From: Luteimonas chenhongjianii
Lineage (GTDB): Bacteria > Pseudomonadota > Gammaproteobacteria > Xanthomonadales > Xanthomonadaceae
DNA length: 64,000 nt
Direction of reading: 5' to 3'
Assembly (NCBI RefSeq): GCF_002327105.1
Contig: NZ_CP023406.1
Coordinates: 496,001-560,000 of the forward strand
Notes under the pieces: model-generated
Told to the model about the DNA's origin: nothing
Database searches by the model: none
Seen by the model: the letters and a program-made list of their open reading frames with translations, nothing else
Program-made: the position numbers and the translations under genes
Shown here: one piece after another, positions 6,877 through 18,636 of the stretch
Numbering within the stretch: the first letter of the stretch is position 1
Layout of the letters: each line of letters opens with the position of its first letter

Positions 6877-9756
6877 ATGTCCGCTGACCGTCTCCGTACC
6901 GCTCCGTCCCGTCCGCGCGCGGCCCTGCTCGCGCTGGCCACCGGGCTCGTCCTGGCCGGTATCAGTGCCGCGCCGATGGTCTGGGCCGCACCACCTGCCG
7001 CAACCGCGGGCGTCGACATTCCCTACGAGACCTTCACCCTGCCCAACGGCCTGCGCGTGGTGGTGCACACCGACCGCAAGGCGCCGATCGTCGCGGTGAA
7101 CATCTGGTACCACGTGGGCAGCAAGGACGAACCGGCCGGCCGCAGCGGCTTTGCGCACCTGTTCGAACACCTGATGTTCCAGGCCAGCGAACACCACGAC
7201 GGCGAATTCTTCGACCCGTTCAAGCAGGTCGGCGTGACCGACCAGAACGGCACCACCAATACCGACCGCACCAACTACTTCCAGAACGTGCCGACCACCG
7301 CGCTCGACATGGCGCTGTGGATGGAATCGGACCGCATGGGCCACCTGCTCGGCGCGGTCGACCAGGCGGCGCTCGACGAACAGCGCGGCGTAGTCCAGAA
7401 CGAGAAGCGCCAGGGCGAGAACCAGCCCTACGGCCAGGTCTGGGACCGGCTGAGCCGCTCGCTGTATCCGAAGGACCACCCCTACCACCGCGGTGTCATC
7501 GGTTCGATGAACGATCTCAACGCGGCCTCGCTGGACGATGTCAAACAGTGGTTCCGCACCTGGTATGGCCCCAACAACGCGGTGCTGGTGCTGGCAGGCG
7601 ACATCGACCTGGCCACGGCCAGGCGCAAGGCCATGCAGTATTTCGGTGACATTCCCGCCGGCCCGACCATGGCCCAGCCGCAGGTCGACGTGGCCAAGCG
7701 CCCCGCCGACACCCGCGAGACGATGCAGGACCAGGTGCCGCAGGCGCGTATCTACCGGGTGTGGAACGTTGCCGAGCTGGGCAGCGTCGACATCGACCGG
7801 CTGCAGGTGCTGGCGAGCGTGCTCGGCGGCGCGAAGGCCTCGCGACTCGACCGGCGCCTGCTGCACGAGGACAAGCTGGTCGACAACATCAGCGCCGGCG
7901 CCTGGCCGTCGCAGCTGGGCTCGAGCTTCGGCATCATCGCGACCGTCAAGCAGGGCGTGGACCCGGCGATGGTCGAAGCGGCGATCGACGAGGAACTCGA
8001 GCGACTGATCGCCGAAGGTCCGACCGCCGACGAACTCGAGCGTGCCAAGACCTCGTTCCGCGCCGGTTTCGTGCGTGGCATCGAGCGCATCGGTGGCTTC
8101 GGCGGCAAGGCCGACGCGCTGGCCGAATGCACCGTCTACGAGGGCGATCCGGGCTGCTTCCGCGCTTCGCTGGCCAATGTCGCGGCGACCACCGCCGAAG
8201 ACGTCAAGGCGGTCGGCGCGAAATGGCTCGACGTCGGCAGCCACACCATCACCGTGGTCCCGGGCGCGCGCGCGCCGCTGGCCGAAGAGCCCGCCGTCAC
8301 CCCGGCGCCGCTGACGACGCCCGCGCCGGATCGCAAGTTCACCACCACGCGCAGCCGCATCGACCGCAGTACCGGCGTGCCCGAGACGCGCGAGTTCCCC
8401 GAGCTGAAGTTCCCGGAACTGCAGCGCGCGATGCTGTCCAACGGCACCGAAGTGATCCTCGCCCGGCGGCCGGAGATCCCGGTCGTGCAGCTGAGCTACG
8501 AGTTCAAGGGCGGCTACACCGCCGACCAGGGCCGCACGCCCGGCACCGCGAGCTTCGCGATGAGCCTGCTCGACGAGGGCGCCGGCGGCCTGGGCGCGCT
8601 CGAGTTCGCCGACCGCGTGGAATCGCTGGGCGCGAGCATCGGTGCGGGCGCCTCGCTCGACGGCAGCAATGCCTACGTGTCGGCGCTCAAGGAAAACCTG
8701 GACGGATCGCTGGCGCTGTTTGCCGACATGCTCCAGCGTCCGAACTTCGAGCAGAAGGAGATCGACCGCATCAAGGCGACGTGGATCGCCGGCATCGCCC
8801 AGGAGAAGGCGCGCCCGGCCAGCGTGGCGATGCGTGTGCTGCCGCCGCTGGTCTATGGCCAAGGCCACCCGTATGCGATCCCGTTCACCGGCAGCGGTGA
8901 CGAAGCCTCGATCGCGAAGCTCGGGCGCGAGGACCTGCTCGCCTTCCACCGCGACTGGGTGCGTCCGGAAGGCGCGACCCTGATCGTGGTCGGCGACACC
9001 ACGCTCGAGGAGATCGTGCCGATGCTCGAAACCCATTTCGGTGCCTGGCGCGGCACCGGTCCGGCGCCGGCACCGGTCGAAGTGGCCGAGGTCGCGCGTC
9101 CCGCCACCTCGCGCGTGTTTCTCATCGACCAGCCGGGCGCGGTGCAGGCCAACATCTTCGCCGCGCAGGTGATCCCGCCGACCAACGATCCGGCCTCGAC
9201 CCGCTTCGACATGGCCAACACCGTGATCGGCGGGGATTTCACCGCGCGTCTCAACATGAACCTGCGCGAGGACAAGCACTGGTCCTATGGCGCGCGCAGC
9301 TCGGCGAGCGGCACGCTGGGCCAGCGTCCGTGGATGGCGTCAGCGCCGGTGCAGATCGACAAGACCGCCGAAGCCATGGCCGAGATGCAGCGCGAGTTCG
9401 CGGATTTCGCCAGCGGCACGCGCCCGCCCAGCGAGGCCGAGCTGGCCCGCGCCCGGGCGATCAACACCTTGAGCCTGCCGGGTGCCTACGAGACGGCGTG
9501 GTCGGTGATGTCGACCATCGGCGGCAACGTGCGCTTCGGCCGGCCCGACGATTACGTGTTCCAGCGCAAGGCCGAGATCGAGTCGATGACCGTGTCCGAC
9601 CTTGCCGGCGCGGCGGCCAGCATCGACCCCAGGGCGTTGACCTGGGTGGTGGTCGGCGATCTTTCGCAGATCGAGGCACCGGTGCGCGCGCTGGGATTGG
9701 GTGATGTGCAGGTGCTCGACGCCGACGGCAAGCCGGTCGCCAGCGCGAAGCGGTGA
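6877..9756 (+). CDS. M16-family zinc peptidase, two-domain (insulinase/PqqL-like)
   Basis: The 959-residue protein has an N-terminal hydrophobic signal (about residues 15-37) and two tandem M16 halves. The first carries the inverted zinc motif HLFEH (His94, Glu97, His98), with the downstream EQRGVVQNEKRQ helix expected to give the third ligand. The second half (from about residue 510) lacks HxxEH and is the inactive partner domain. This architecture fits a periplasmic peptide-degrading clamshell peptidase. A TACGAT -10-like box lies at about 6837. It is preceded by a 280-base gap containing no gene. Confidence 0.92.
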   Translation: MSADRLRTAPSRPRAALLALATGLVLAGISAAPMVWAAPPAATAGVDIPYETFTLPNGLRVVVHTDRKAPIVAVNIWYHVGSKDEPAGRSGFAHLFEHLMFQASEHHDGEFFDPFKQVGVTDQNGTTNTDRTNYFQNVPTTALDMALWMESDRMGHLLGAVDQAALDEQRGVVQNEKRQGENQPYGQVWDRLSRSLYPKDHPYHRGVIGSMNDLNAASLDDVKQWFRTWYGPNNAVLVLAGDIDLATARRKAMQYFGDIPAGPTMAQPQVDVAKRPADTRETMQDQVPQARIYRVWNVAELGSVDIDRLQVLASVLGGAKASRLDRRLLHEDKLVDNISAGAWPSQLGSSFGIIATVKQGVDPAMVEAAIDEELERLIAEGPTADELERAKTSFRAGFVRGIERIGGFGGKADALAECTVYEGDPGCFRASLANVAATTAEDVKAVGAKWLDVGSHTITVVPGARAPLAEEPAVTPAPLTTPAPDRKFTTTRSRIDRSTGVPETREFPELKFPELQRAMLSNGTEVILARRPEIPVVQLSYEFKGGYTADQGRTPGTASFAMSLLDEGAGGLGALEFADRVESLGASIGAGASLDGSNAYVSALKENLDGSLALFADMLQRPNFEQKEIDRIKATWIAGIAQEKARPASVAMRVLPPLVYGQGHPYAIPFTGSGDEASIAKLGREDLLAFHRDWVRPEGATLIVVGDTTLEEIVPMLETHFGAWRGTGPAPAPVEVAEVARPATSRVFLIDQPGAVQANIFAAQVIPPTNDPASTRFDMANTVIGGDFTARLNMNLREDKHWSYGARSSASGTLGQRPWMASAPVQIDKTAEAMAEMQREFADFASGTRPPSEAELARARAINTLSLPGAYETAWSVMSTIGGNVRFGRPDDYVFQRKAEIESMTVSDLAGAAASIDPRALTWVVVGDLSQIEAPVRALGLGDVQVLDADGKPVASAKR

Positions 9757-9769
9757 TCGTCCACTCAGG

Positions 9770-9796
9770 CGATGCCCGCCACACTGGCGGGCATCG
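9770..9796 (+). terminator. hairpin after the M16 peptidase
   Basis: A perfect 11-bp stem CGATGCCCGCC/GGCGGGCATCG with a 5-base loop lies 14 bases past the stop codon. No T-run follows, so it is a weak or Rho-assisted terminator or an mRNA-stabilising hairpin. Confidence 0.45.
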
Positions 9797-9830
9797 CGGC
9801 ACCACCCTCGAAATCTACGGAGCGTTACCG

Positions 9831-10145
9831 ATGCGCAAATCCCTGGCTGTTGTGATGCTGTTGTCCCTGTCCGCGGCGGGATGCACCTGGGTGCACATGT
9901 CGCCCGGCGCGAGTGCGGTGCGCGTGGTCAGCGCGGCGCCCGCCGACTGCAGCAAGCGCGGCGAGGTCGAGGTGTCGGTCAAGCACAACATCGCGTTCGT
10001 CGACCGCAATGCGCTGCGCGTGCGCGAGGAACTCGAGACGCTGGCGCGCAACGAGGCGCCGGGTCTGGGCGCGGACACGATCAGCCCGCTTGGCGAGCCG
10101 GCCGGCGGCAGCCAGCGCTTCGCCGCCTGGCAGTGCGGTCGCTGA
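9831..10145 (+). CDS. DUF4156-like small lipoprotein
   Basis: The 104-residue protein has a signal peptide with a lipobox (AAGC, Cys18). The mature part contains DCSKRGEVEVSVKHNIAF and ends with a second Cys. The pattern of an N-terminal VRVVSAAPADC and a C-terminal AAWQCGR fits the DUF4156/RcsF-like small lipoprotein group, in which two cysteines probably form a disulfide. Function is unknown. A good ribosome-binding site (ACGGAGCG) sits eight bases before the ATG. Confidence 0.8.
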   Translation: MRKSLAVVMLLSLSAAGCTWVHMSPGASAVRVVSAAPADCSKRGEVEVSVKHNIAFVDRNALRVREELETLARNEAPGLGADTISPLGEPAGGSQRFAAWQCGR

Positions 10146-10239
10146 CAGCGTGGTGAAGGGCTCGGCTGCACGTTAGCGGCCGACCCGCGCGGCGCGGGAT
10201 CCACTAGCATCGGCTGATCTCCGGTTCGAGGATCCGCCG

Positions 10240-11553
10240 ATGCATCGTCTTGCTGTCGCGTTGCTGTGTGCCTGCGCCACCCTGCCCGCCCTGTCACGCG
10301 CGCAGGAGGCGCAACGGCCCGAAGTCGCCAGCGCCGCATCTGCATTGCAGGCCCGGGTGGTCGACTGGCGCCGCGACTTCCACCAGCATCCCGAACTGGG
10401 CAATCGCGAGACCCGCACCGCCGCCAGGGTGGCCGAACATCTGCGCAGTCTCGGCCTGGAGCCGACCACCGGCGTCGCCCACACCGGCGTGACCGCGGTG
10501 CTCAAGGGCGGACGCCCGGGTCCGCGCATTGCGCTGCGCGCCGACATGGACGCGTTGCCGGTCACCGAGCAGACCGGACTGCCGTTCGCCTCCACCGCGA
10601 CGGCGACCTATCGCGGCGAGACCACCGGCGTCATGCACGCCTGCGGCCACGACGCGCACGTGGCCATCCTGATGGGCGTGGCCGAGGCCCTGGTCGGCAT
10701 GCGCGAGCAGCTGGCCGGCGAGGTGCTGTTCGTGTTCCAGCCGGCCGAGGAAGGGCCGCCCGACGGCGAGGACGGTGGCGCGTCGATGATGCTGGCCGAA
10801 GGCGTGTTCCGCGACTTCAGGCCCGAGGCGGTCTTCGGCCTGCACGTGTTCTCGACCCTGCAGGCGGGCCAGCTCGGCGTTCGTGGCGGTCCGCTGATGG
10901 CGGCGTCGGACCGCTTCGCGATCAAGGTGACCGGGCGACAGACGCATGGCTCGCGGCCGTGGGGCGGCATCGATCCGATCGTCGCCGCCGCAGACCTGAT
11001 CGGCAGCGCGCAGAGCATCGTCAGCCGGCGCACCGACATCTCCGCGCTGCCGGCGGTCGTCACCTTCGGCGCGATCAAGGGCGGCATCCGCTACAACATC
11101 ATTCCCGACTCGGTAGAGCTGGTCGGCACGATCCGCACCTTTGACGAAAGCGTGCGCAACGACATCTTCGCGGACCTGAAGAACGTGGCCGCGCACGTCG
11201 CCGCCGCGCATGGCGCGACGGTCGATGCGCAGGTGCCCGACACCACCGGCAACCCGGTCACCGTCAACGATCCGGCCCTGACCGCGCGCCTGCTGCCGAG
11301 CCTGCAGGCCGTCGCGGGTGCAGGCAACGTGGTGGAGACGCCGCTCAACATGGGCGCCGAGGATTTCGCGTACTACGCGAAGGAAGTGCCGGCGATGTTC
11401 TTCTTCGTCGGCGCGACGGCAGCGGGCAAGGATCCGGCGACGGCGCCGAGCAACCATTCCCCGCAGTTCGACCTCGACGAGTCGGCGCTGGACCTGGGCC
11501 TGCGGGCGATGCTGCAGGTCAGCCTGGATTATCTGGAGGCGGGCGCGGGCTGA
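10240..11553 (+). CDS. M20-family amidohydrolase (exported)
   Basis: The 437-residue protein belongs to the M20D amidohydrolases, which remove acyl groups from amino acids or hydrolyse amides using two metal ions. Seen in the sequence: a signal peptide (about residues 1-21), RRDFHQHPELG, the RADMDALP motif, the metal motif HACGHDAH (His133-His140) and FVFQPAEEG. Export to the periplasm distinguishes it from cytosolic hippurate hydrolases and suggests peptide or amide scavenging. A TAGCAT -10-like box lies about 35 bases upstream. Confidence 0.9.
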   Translation: MHRLAVALLCACATLPALSRAQEAQRPEVASAASALQARVVDWRRDFHQHPELGNRETRTAARVAEHLRSLGLEPTTGVAHTGVTAVLKGGRPGPRIALRADMDALPVTEQTGLPFASTATATYRGETTGVMHACGHDAHVAILMGVAEALVGMREQLAGEVLFVFQPAEEGPPDGEDGGASMMLAEGVFRDFRPEAVFGLHVFSTLQAGQLGVRGGPLMAASDRFAIKVTGRQTHGSRPWGGIDPIVAAADLIGSAQSIVSRRTDISALPAVVTFGAIKGGIRYNIIPDSVELVGTIRTFDESVRNDIFADLKNVAAHVAAAHGATVDAQVPDTTGNPVTVNDPALTARLLPSLQAVAGAGNVVETPLNMGAEDFAYYAKEVPAMFFFVGATAAGKDPATAPSNHSPQFDLDESALDLGLRAMLQVSLDYLEAGAG

Positions 11554-11704
11554 GGGTCCGCGCTGCGACGTCGATGCCGCAGCGCGCCTCGTCCAGCGGT
11601 CCTGCGGGCCTACGGGCCTGCGCGGCGCGGCCGACCGACGTTTGACGAACTCCGGAGCGCCGAGCGTATCGGCCTTCGTTCCGCGCCCGTTCGCCACCCG
11701 GCGC

Positions 11705-11710
11705 TAAAAT
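11705..11710 (+). promoter_or_regulatory. -10 box placing queF transcript start at its ATG
   Basis: The hexamer TAAAAT matches the sigma-70 -10 consensus at five of six positions and ends seven bases before the queF ATG. The expected start site therefore coincides with the first codon, and no Shine-Dalgarno is present. This predicts a leaderless mRNA. No convincing -35 box was seen. Confidence 0.45.
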
Positions 11711-11716
11711 CGCCGC

Positions 11717-12556
11717 ATGTCCTCCGAATTCGACACCGCGGCCGCGCCGCCCATTCCGCTCGGCCGCGAGGTCGCCTATCCCCGGCACTACGACCCCGGT
11801 CTGCTGTTTCCGATCGCACGCACGCTCGGCCGCGCCGAGCTCGGCATCGCCGAGGCCTTGCCTTTCACCGGCCACGACCGCTGGCACGCCTACGAGCTGG
11901 GCTGGCTCGACGGCCGCGGCAAGCCGGTGGTGGCGACGGCAACGATCACCGTGCCCGGCGACTCGCCGTCACTGGTGGAGTCGAAGTCGCTCAAGCTCTA
12001 TCTCAACTCGCTCAACCACACGCGCTTCGATGATGCCGATGCGGTGCGCACGCGCATCGCGGCCGACCTCTCGCAGGCCGCCGGCGCAACAGTCGACGTG
12101 AGCTACGGCCTGCCGCCGATGGCCGCCGCCGCGAGCGGGGAGGTATCGATCGACGATCTCGACATCGAGATCACCAGCTATGGTCCGCCGGATGCGGCAC
12201 TGCTCGCGGCCGATGCCGATGGCGATGCTGTCGTCGAGGAACGCCTGGCCTCTTCGCTGCTCAAATCCAACTGCCCGGTCACCGGCCAGCCGGACTGGGC
12301 CAGCCTGCACATCGCCTATCGCGGACCGCGCATCGACCGCGCCTCCCTGCTGCGCTACCTGGTGTCGTTCCGCGACCATGCCGAGTTCCACGAACAGTGC
12401 GTCGAGCGCGTGTTCGTCGATCTGATGGCGCGTTGCCATCCCGAGACGCTGTCGGTCGAAGCGCGCTATACGCGTCGCGGCGGGCTGGACATCAACCCCT
12501 GGCGCGCGACGCCGGCGCATGCCGCGCCGCCCGCGCGTCGCGACGAGCGCCAGTAA
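11717..12556 (+). CDS. queF: NADPH-dependent preQ0 reductase QueF
   Basis: QueF reduces 7-cyano-7-deazaguanine to 7-aminomethyl-7-deazaguanine in queuosine synthesis. The 279-residue length marks the long two-domain (YqfR/E. coli-like) type. The catalytic cysteine lies in [11 protein letters not shown] (Cys186). The substrate-binding FHEQC segment and the NADPH motif [11 protein letters not shown] are present. The sequence just before the ATG has no ribosome-binding site but has a close -10 box. Confidence 0.95.
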   Translation: MSSEFDTAAAPPIPLGREVAYPRHYDPGLLFPIARTLGRAELGIAEALPFTGHDRWHAYELGWLDGRGKPVVATATITVPGDSPSLVESKSLKLYLNSLNHTRFDDADAVRTRIAADLSQAAGATVDVSYGLPPMAAAASGEVSIDDLDIEITSYGPPDAALLAADADGDAVVEERLASSLLKSNCPVTGQPDWASLHIAYRGPRIDRASLLRYLVSFRDHAEFHEQCVERVFVDLMARCHPETLSVEARYTRRGGLDINPWRATPAHAAPPARRDERQ

Positions 12557-12633
12557 CACGGCCGATCCCCGCGCGATGGTTTCTTAACGCGGGAAGTGGG
12601 AGCCTCGCAGGTCGATCCGACCGAGGCCCCGCC

Positions 12634-12831
12634 ATGACGCTTTCCCGCAATGCCGACGCCACGTCGCTGCGCACCTATGTCGTGCGCAAGGGCGATACGC
12701 TTTCCGGCATCGCCGAAGCCGAGCTCGGCGCCCAGGACCGCTGGCGCGAGCTGTTCGAGGCGAACCGCGACCTGCTCGACGATCCTGATTGCATCCAGGC
12801 CGGCCAGGTGCTGCAGCTGCCGTCCGACTGA
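12634..12831 (+). CDS. stand-alone LysM-domain protein
   Basis: The 65-residue protein is essentially one LysM domain: the core TYVVRKGDTLSGIAEAELG starts near residue 14 and the domain ends with AGQVLQLPSD. There is no signal peptide or membrane segment, so it looks cytosolic unless exported otherwise. The sequence closely resembles the C-terminal LysM of the potassium-binding protein Kbp (YgaU), but the BON domain is absent. It lies 25 bases before the next lipoprotein gene and may be co-transcribed with it. Confidence 0.8.
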   Translation: MTLSRNADATSLRTYVVRKGDTLSGIAEAELGAQDRWRELFEANRDLLDDPDCIQAGQVLQLPSD

Positions 12832-12856
12832 CCGAACCCCGTCTCCAGGAGTTGCC

Positions 12857-13324
12857 ATGACCCGACCCGTCGCCCTGACCTGCCTGACCGTCGCACTCGC
12901 TGGCGTGACGCTGCTTGCCGGCTGCAACCGCGATGCGCCGGCCCCTGCGCAGGCACCGGTCGCGACCGCACCGGAACCCCCGCCGCCGCCCGCGCCACCC
13001 GCGCCGGCAACGGTGACCAGCGTGGAACTGGGCAATGCCGTCGACGATCAGAACCGGGTCGCAACCCCCGCCTCCGAGTTCGCCACCACCGACACCATCT
13101 ACGCCTCCGTCGGCACCGCAGGCGAGAGCGCGGCGAAACTGGCGGCGCGCTGGACTTATGGCGACGGCCAGCTGGTGCGCACCACCGAAGCCGACGTCGC
13201 GGCGGGCCCGCAGGTCATCGCCTTCGACATCCACCATCCCGCAGGCTGGCCGACAGGCAACTACAAGCTCGAGGTGTCGCTCGACGGCAAGGTGGTGGAG
13301 ACGCGCGAGTTTTCGGTGAAATAG
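12857..13324 (+). CDS. proline-rich lipoprotein, unknown function
   Basis: The 155-residue precursor has a lipobox (LLAGC, Cys23), a Pro/Ala-rich linker (about residues 28-54) and a C-terminal beta domain with WTYGDGQLV and GNYKLEVSLDGK. That last pattern is typical of an immunoglobulin-like fold in envelope proteins. I do not recognise a specific family. The start follows a good ribosome-binding site (CAGGAGTTGCC), and a strong hairpin terminator follows the stop. Confidence 0.78.
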   Translation: MTRPVALTCLTVALAGVTLLAGCNRDAPAPAQAPVATAPEPPPPPAPPAPATVTSVELGNAVDDQNRVATPASEFATTDTIYASVGTAGESAAKLAARWTYGDGQLVRTTEADVAAGPQVIAFDIHHPAGWPTGNYKLEVSLDGKVVETREFSVK

Positions 13325-13347
13325 CGCCAACCCCTGCGATGCCTGAT

Positions 13348-13376
13348 GAAAAAGCGCGGCCCCGGCCGCGTTTTTC
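13348..13376 (+). terminator. Rho-independent terminator after the lipoprotein gene
   Basis: The stem GCGCGGCC/GGCCGCG, flanked by an A-run before and a T5 run after, lies 25 bases past the stop codon. The symmetric A/T flanks mean it could work in both directions. Confidence 0.9.
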
Positions 13377-13577
13377 GTGTGCGATTACGGTGTCGCAGCA
13401 TGCTGTCGCGTATGTCCCGCTCGCAGGCGCGCGCCTTTCTTGGCCCGGGTAAACGCGCGACAATCGCAAGGCTCTACCCCAGCGTGTACCGGCCTGCACC
13501 GCCATCGCGCGCGCATGGGCGCATGCGGCCACTGGATGGCCGCCTGCGTGCCGGTACCGCATCCCCCTGTTTTCTGA

Positions 13578-15827
<2,250 letters not shown>

Positions 15828-15849
15828 GCCCCACTGCAGTGCGTGATCG

Positions 15850-15880
15850 ACAGGCCCGCTTCGGCGGGCCTGTCTCGTTG
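15850..15880 (+). terminator. terminator of icd
   Basis: A perfect 10-bp stem ACAGGCCCGC/GCGGGCCTGT closed by a TTCG tetraloop, followed by CTCGTT, lies 22 bases past the icd stop codon. Confidence 0.85.
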
Positions 15881-16005
15881 TGGGCTTCGCTCTGCGTTGC
15901 CGTTGCCGTGGGTTTCCCCTCACGGCTCTACCAGCCCACTTACCCGGAGGGTCTGCAATCACGTGGGCGGCGTTGGGAGCGGGCAACAGCGGAGCAACTG
16001 CAAAG

Positions 16006-16758
16006 CTACGGCTGCACCCCATCCGCCGGAATCGTCCACCCCTGCGCCAGTGCATACAGAATCCGATGGTCCTCCGCATCCAGGGTCCCATCGGCCAGCG
16101 CCCGGAAGCGCAAGCGGAACGCGCGCGACGTCGCGTCGAGATCGTCGACCGGGTAGCCCACCGTGCGCAGTGCCTGGGCCGCATCGAAACCCGGTGGCGC
16201 TGGCGGCGTATCGTCGCGCGGCCAGACCCCGTAACCGTGTTGCGCCAGGCGCTTCCACGGAAAGTGCACGCCCGGATCGATCTTCCGGCCGGGGGCGAGG
16301 TCGGAGTGGGCGATGAAGTTTCCGGCCGGAATCCGCCAGCGCGCCTTCAGATCGCCGAGCAGCACCAGCAGGCTCTCGAGCAGCGGCTCGGAAAACGGTT
16401 CGCGACCGTTGTTGTCGAGCTCGATGCCGATCGAGGCGGAATTGACGTCCGCCACCGCGCCCCAGCTGCCGGCACCGGCATGCCAGGCCCGGTCCACGTC
16501 GGAGACCAGCTGGTAGCGCTCGCCGTGCTTGCCGATCAGATAGTGCGAGCTGACGCGTCCACCGCTGTTGGCGGTCCGCAAGGTATCGAGACTGCGCTGC
16601 GCCGAATCCTGCTCGGTGTAATGCAGCACGACCAGTACAGGTCGGCGCGGATCGAAGTTGTCGGACGGCACCCAGGTGGCGAGCGGATTGCGCGGCGCCT
16701 GGTGGGCGCACGCGCAGAGCAGCAGGGCGACGAGCGCGGCAAGCAGATATTTGGGCAT
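16006..16758 (-). CDS. amiD: AmiD-like N-acetylmuramoyl-L-alanine amidase (lipoprotein)
   Basis: This zinc amidase cleaves the bond between N-acetylmuramic acid and L-alanine in peptidoglycan fragments. The 250-residue protein has a lipoprotein-like signal (ALLLCACAHQ, Cys about 16-18). It carries an amidase_2 domain with LHYTEQ as the first zinc ligand, VSSHYLI, SASIGIELDN and the FIAHSDLAPGRKIDPG zinc/active-site segment. The C-terminal part resembles a peptidoglycan-binding tail. The membrane anchor distinguishes it from cytosolic AmpD, suggesting outer-membrane AmiD. The ATG at 16758 heads the signal. Confidence 0.88.
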   Translation of the reverse strand: MPKYLLAALVALLLCACAHQAPRNPLATWVPSDNFDPRRPVLVVLHYTEQDSAQRSLDTLRTANSGGRVSSHYLIGKHGERYQLVSDVDRAWHAGAGSWGAVADVNSASIGIELDNNGREPFSEPLLESLLVLLGDLKARWRIPAGNFIAHSDLAPGRKIDPGVHFPWKRLAQHGYGVWPRDDTPPAPPGFDAAQALRTVGYPVDDLDATSRAFRLRFRALADGTLDAEDHRILYALAQGWTIPADGVQP

Positions 16759-16880
16759 GCACGCATTGCAACGTGCCAGGGCAGGCGACACAAGCGCCAG
16801 AGAAGCGGGCGGCGGCCTGCGCGGCCGTCGCCCGTCCTCGTTGCCGGCGTCCGCGCAGGATCACGGACACCGGTTGCGGT

Positions 16881-18257
16881 TTACTTCTCGTAAGCCGATT
16901 CGCCGTGCGACACGATATCCAGGCCTTCGCGCTCCTGGTCTTCGGTGACGCGCAGGCCGACGACGAGCCTGACGATCAGCATCACGACCGCAGTCACCAC
17001 CGCGCACCACAGCACGGTGAACGCGACGCTGACCAGCTGCACCCAGACCTGCGCGCCTATCGCGAGATCGACCTCGGTGCCGCCCAGCGACTGGGCACTG
17101 AAGACGCCGGTCAGCAGCGCGCCGACGATGCCGCCGATGCCGTGTACGCCGAACACGTCGAGGCTGTCGTCGACCCGCAGCATGCGCTTGAGTCCGGTGA
17201 CGCCCCATACGCACAGTGCACCGGCGGCCAGACCGATGACGACTGCGCCCATCGGGCCTACGGTGCCGGCTGCCGGCGTGATGCCGACGAGGCCCGCGAT
17301 CGCGCCCGAGGCCGCGCCGAGCGCCGATGGACGGCCCTTGGTGAAGGCTTCGACGATGCTCCAGGCGATCACGCCGGCCGCTGTCGCGACCATGGTGTTG
17401 AGCATGGCCAGCGATGCGCTGGCATCGGCGGCAAGCGCCGAGCCTGCGTTGAAGCCGAACCAGCCCACCCACAGCAGCGACGCCCCGATGAAGGTGAAGG
17501 GCACGCTGTGCGGTTTGATCGCCTCACGTCCGTAGCCCAGGCGCTTGCCGAGGAAGTACGCGCCGACCAGGCCGGCGACGCCGGCATTGATGTGCACGAC
17601 GGTGCCGCCGGCAAAATCGATCACGCCCTTGTGCGCGAGGAAGCCCGCCTCACCGCTCCAGACCATGTGCACCATCGGCAGATAGGCGAACGTCACCCAC
17701 AGGATGGAGAACAGCAGCACCGCCGCGAACTTGATGCGCTCGGCAAACGAGCCGACGACCAGCGCGGTGGTGATGCCGGCGAACGTCGACTGGAAAGCGA
17801 TGAACAGGAATTCCGGGAGGCCTCCGGCATCCGTCTCCGCGGTGATGCCGCGCAGGAACGCCTTTTCGGTGAAGGAGCCGAAGAACGCGTTGCCCTCGGT
17901 GAACGCCGCGCTGTAGCCATAGGCCACCCAGAGGATGATCACCACGGAGAACACCACCAGCACCTGCATGATGACCGAGAGCACGTTCTTGGCGCGCACC
18001 ATGCCGCCGTAGAACAGGGCAAGGCCCGGCACCACCATCAGCAGCACCAGCAGGGTGGAGGTGAGCATCCAGGCCACATTGCCGCTGTCGAAGGTCACCG
18101 CCCCGGTCGTCTCCAGCACCACCGCTGCGGCTTCGACGGCGGGCAGGTCCTGCGCAAAGGCGCCGCCTGCCACACCCAACATCGCGCACGCACACACCAG
18201 CATCTGAAGCAGCAGCTGCATACGGGTTTTCCACCCGCGGATTTCGATCGTCTTCAT
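16881..18257 (-). CDS. amtB: ammonium transporter AmtB
   Basis: AmtB is a trimeric inner-membrane channel that brings in ammonium. The 458-residue sequence has a cleavable signal (ending GGAFAQ), then about eleven hydrophobic helices. Family signatures include ALFYGGMVRAKN, the FAGGTVVHINAG region and the late FGVHGIGGIVGALLTG with its pore histidine. It lies 16 bases downstream of glnK, the standard arrangement in which the PII protein GlnK plugs the channel when nitrogen is plentiful. A downstream ATG near residue 13 is a possible alternative start. Confidence 0.95.
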   Translation of the reverse strand: MKTIEIRGWKTRMQLLLQMLVCACAMLGVAGGAFAQDLPAVEAAAVVLETTGAVTFDSGNVAWMLTSTLLVLLMVVPGLALFYGGMVRAKNVLSVIMQVLVVFSVVIILWVAYGYSAAFTEGNAFFGSFTEKAFLRGITAETDAGGLPEFLFIAFQSTFAGITTALVVGSFAERIKFAAVLLFSILWVTFAYLPMVHMVWSGEAGFLAHKGVIDFAGGTVVHINAGVAGLVGAYFLGKRLGYGREAIKPHSVPFTFIGASLLWVGWFGFNAGSALAADASASLAMLNTMVATAAGVIAWSIVEAFTKGRPSALGAASGAIAGLVGITPAAGTVGPMGAVVIGLAAGALCVWGVTGLKRMLRVDDSLDVFGVHGIGGIVGALLTGVFSAQSLGGTEVDLAIGAQVWVQLVSVAFTVLWCAVVTAVVMLIVRLVVGLRVTEDQEREGLDIVSHGESAYEK

Positions 18258-18273
18258 GGAGCCTCCGTGGGGG

Positions 18274-18636
<363 letters not shown>

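Noticed and set aside
5890..9279. 1129-codon minus-strand frame
   Set aside because: Only its last 234 codons are a real SDR gene; the rest is antisense to the M16 peptidase.
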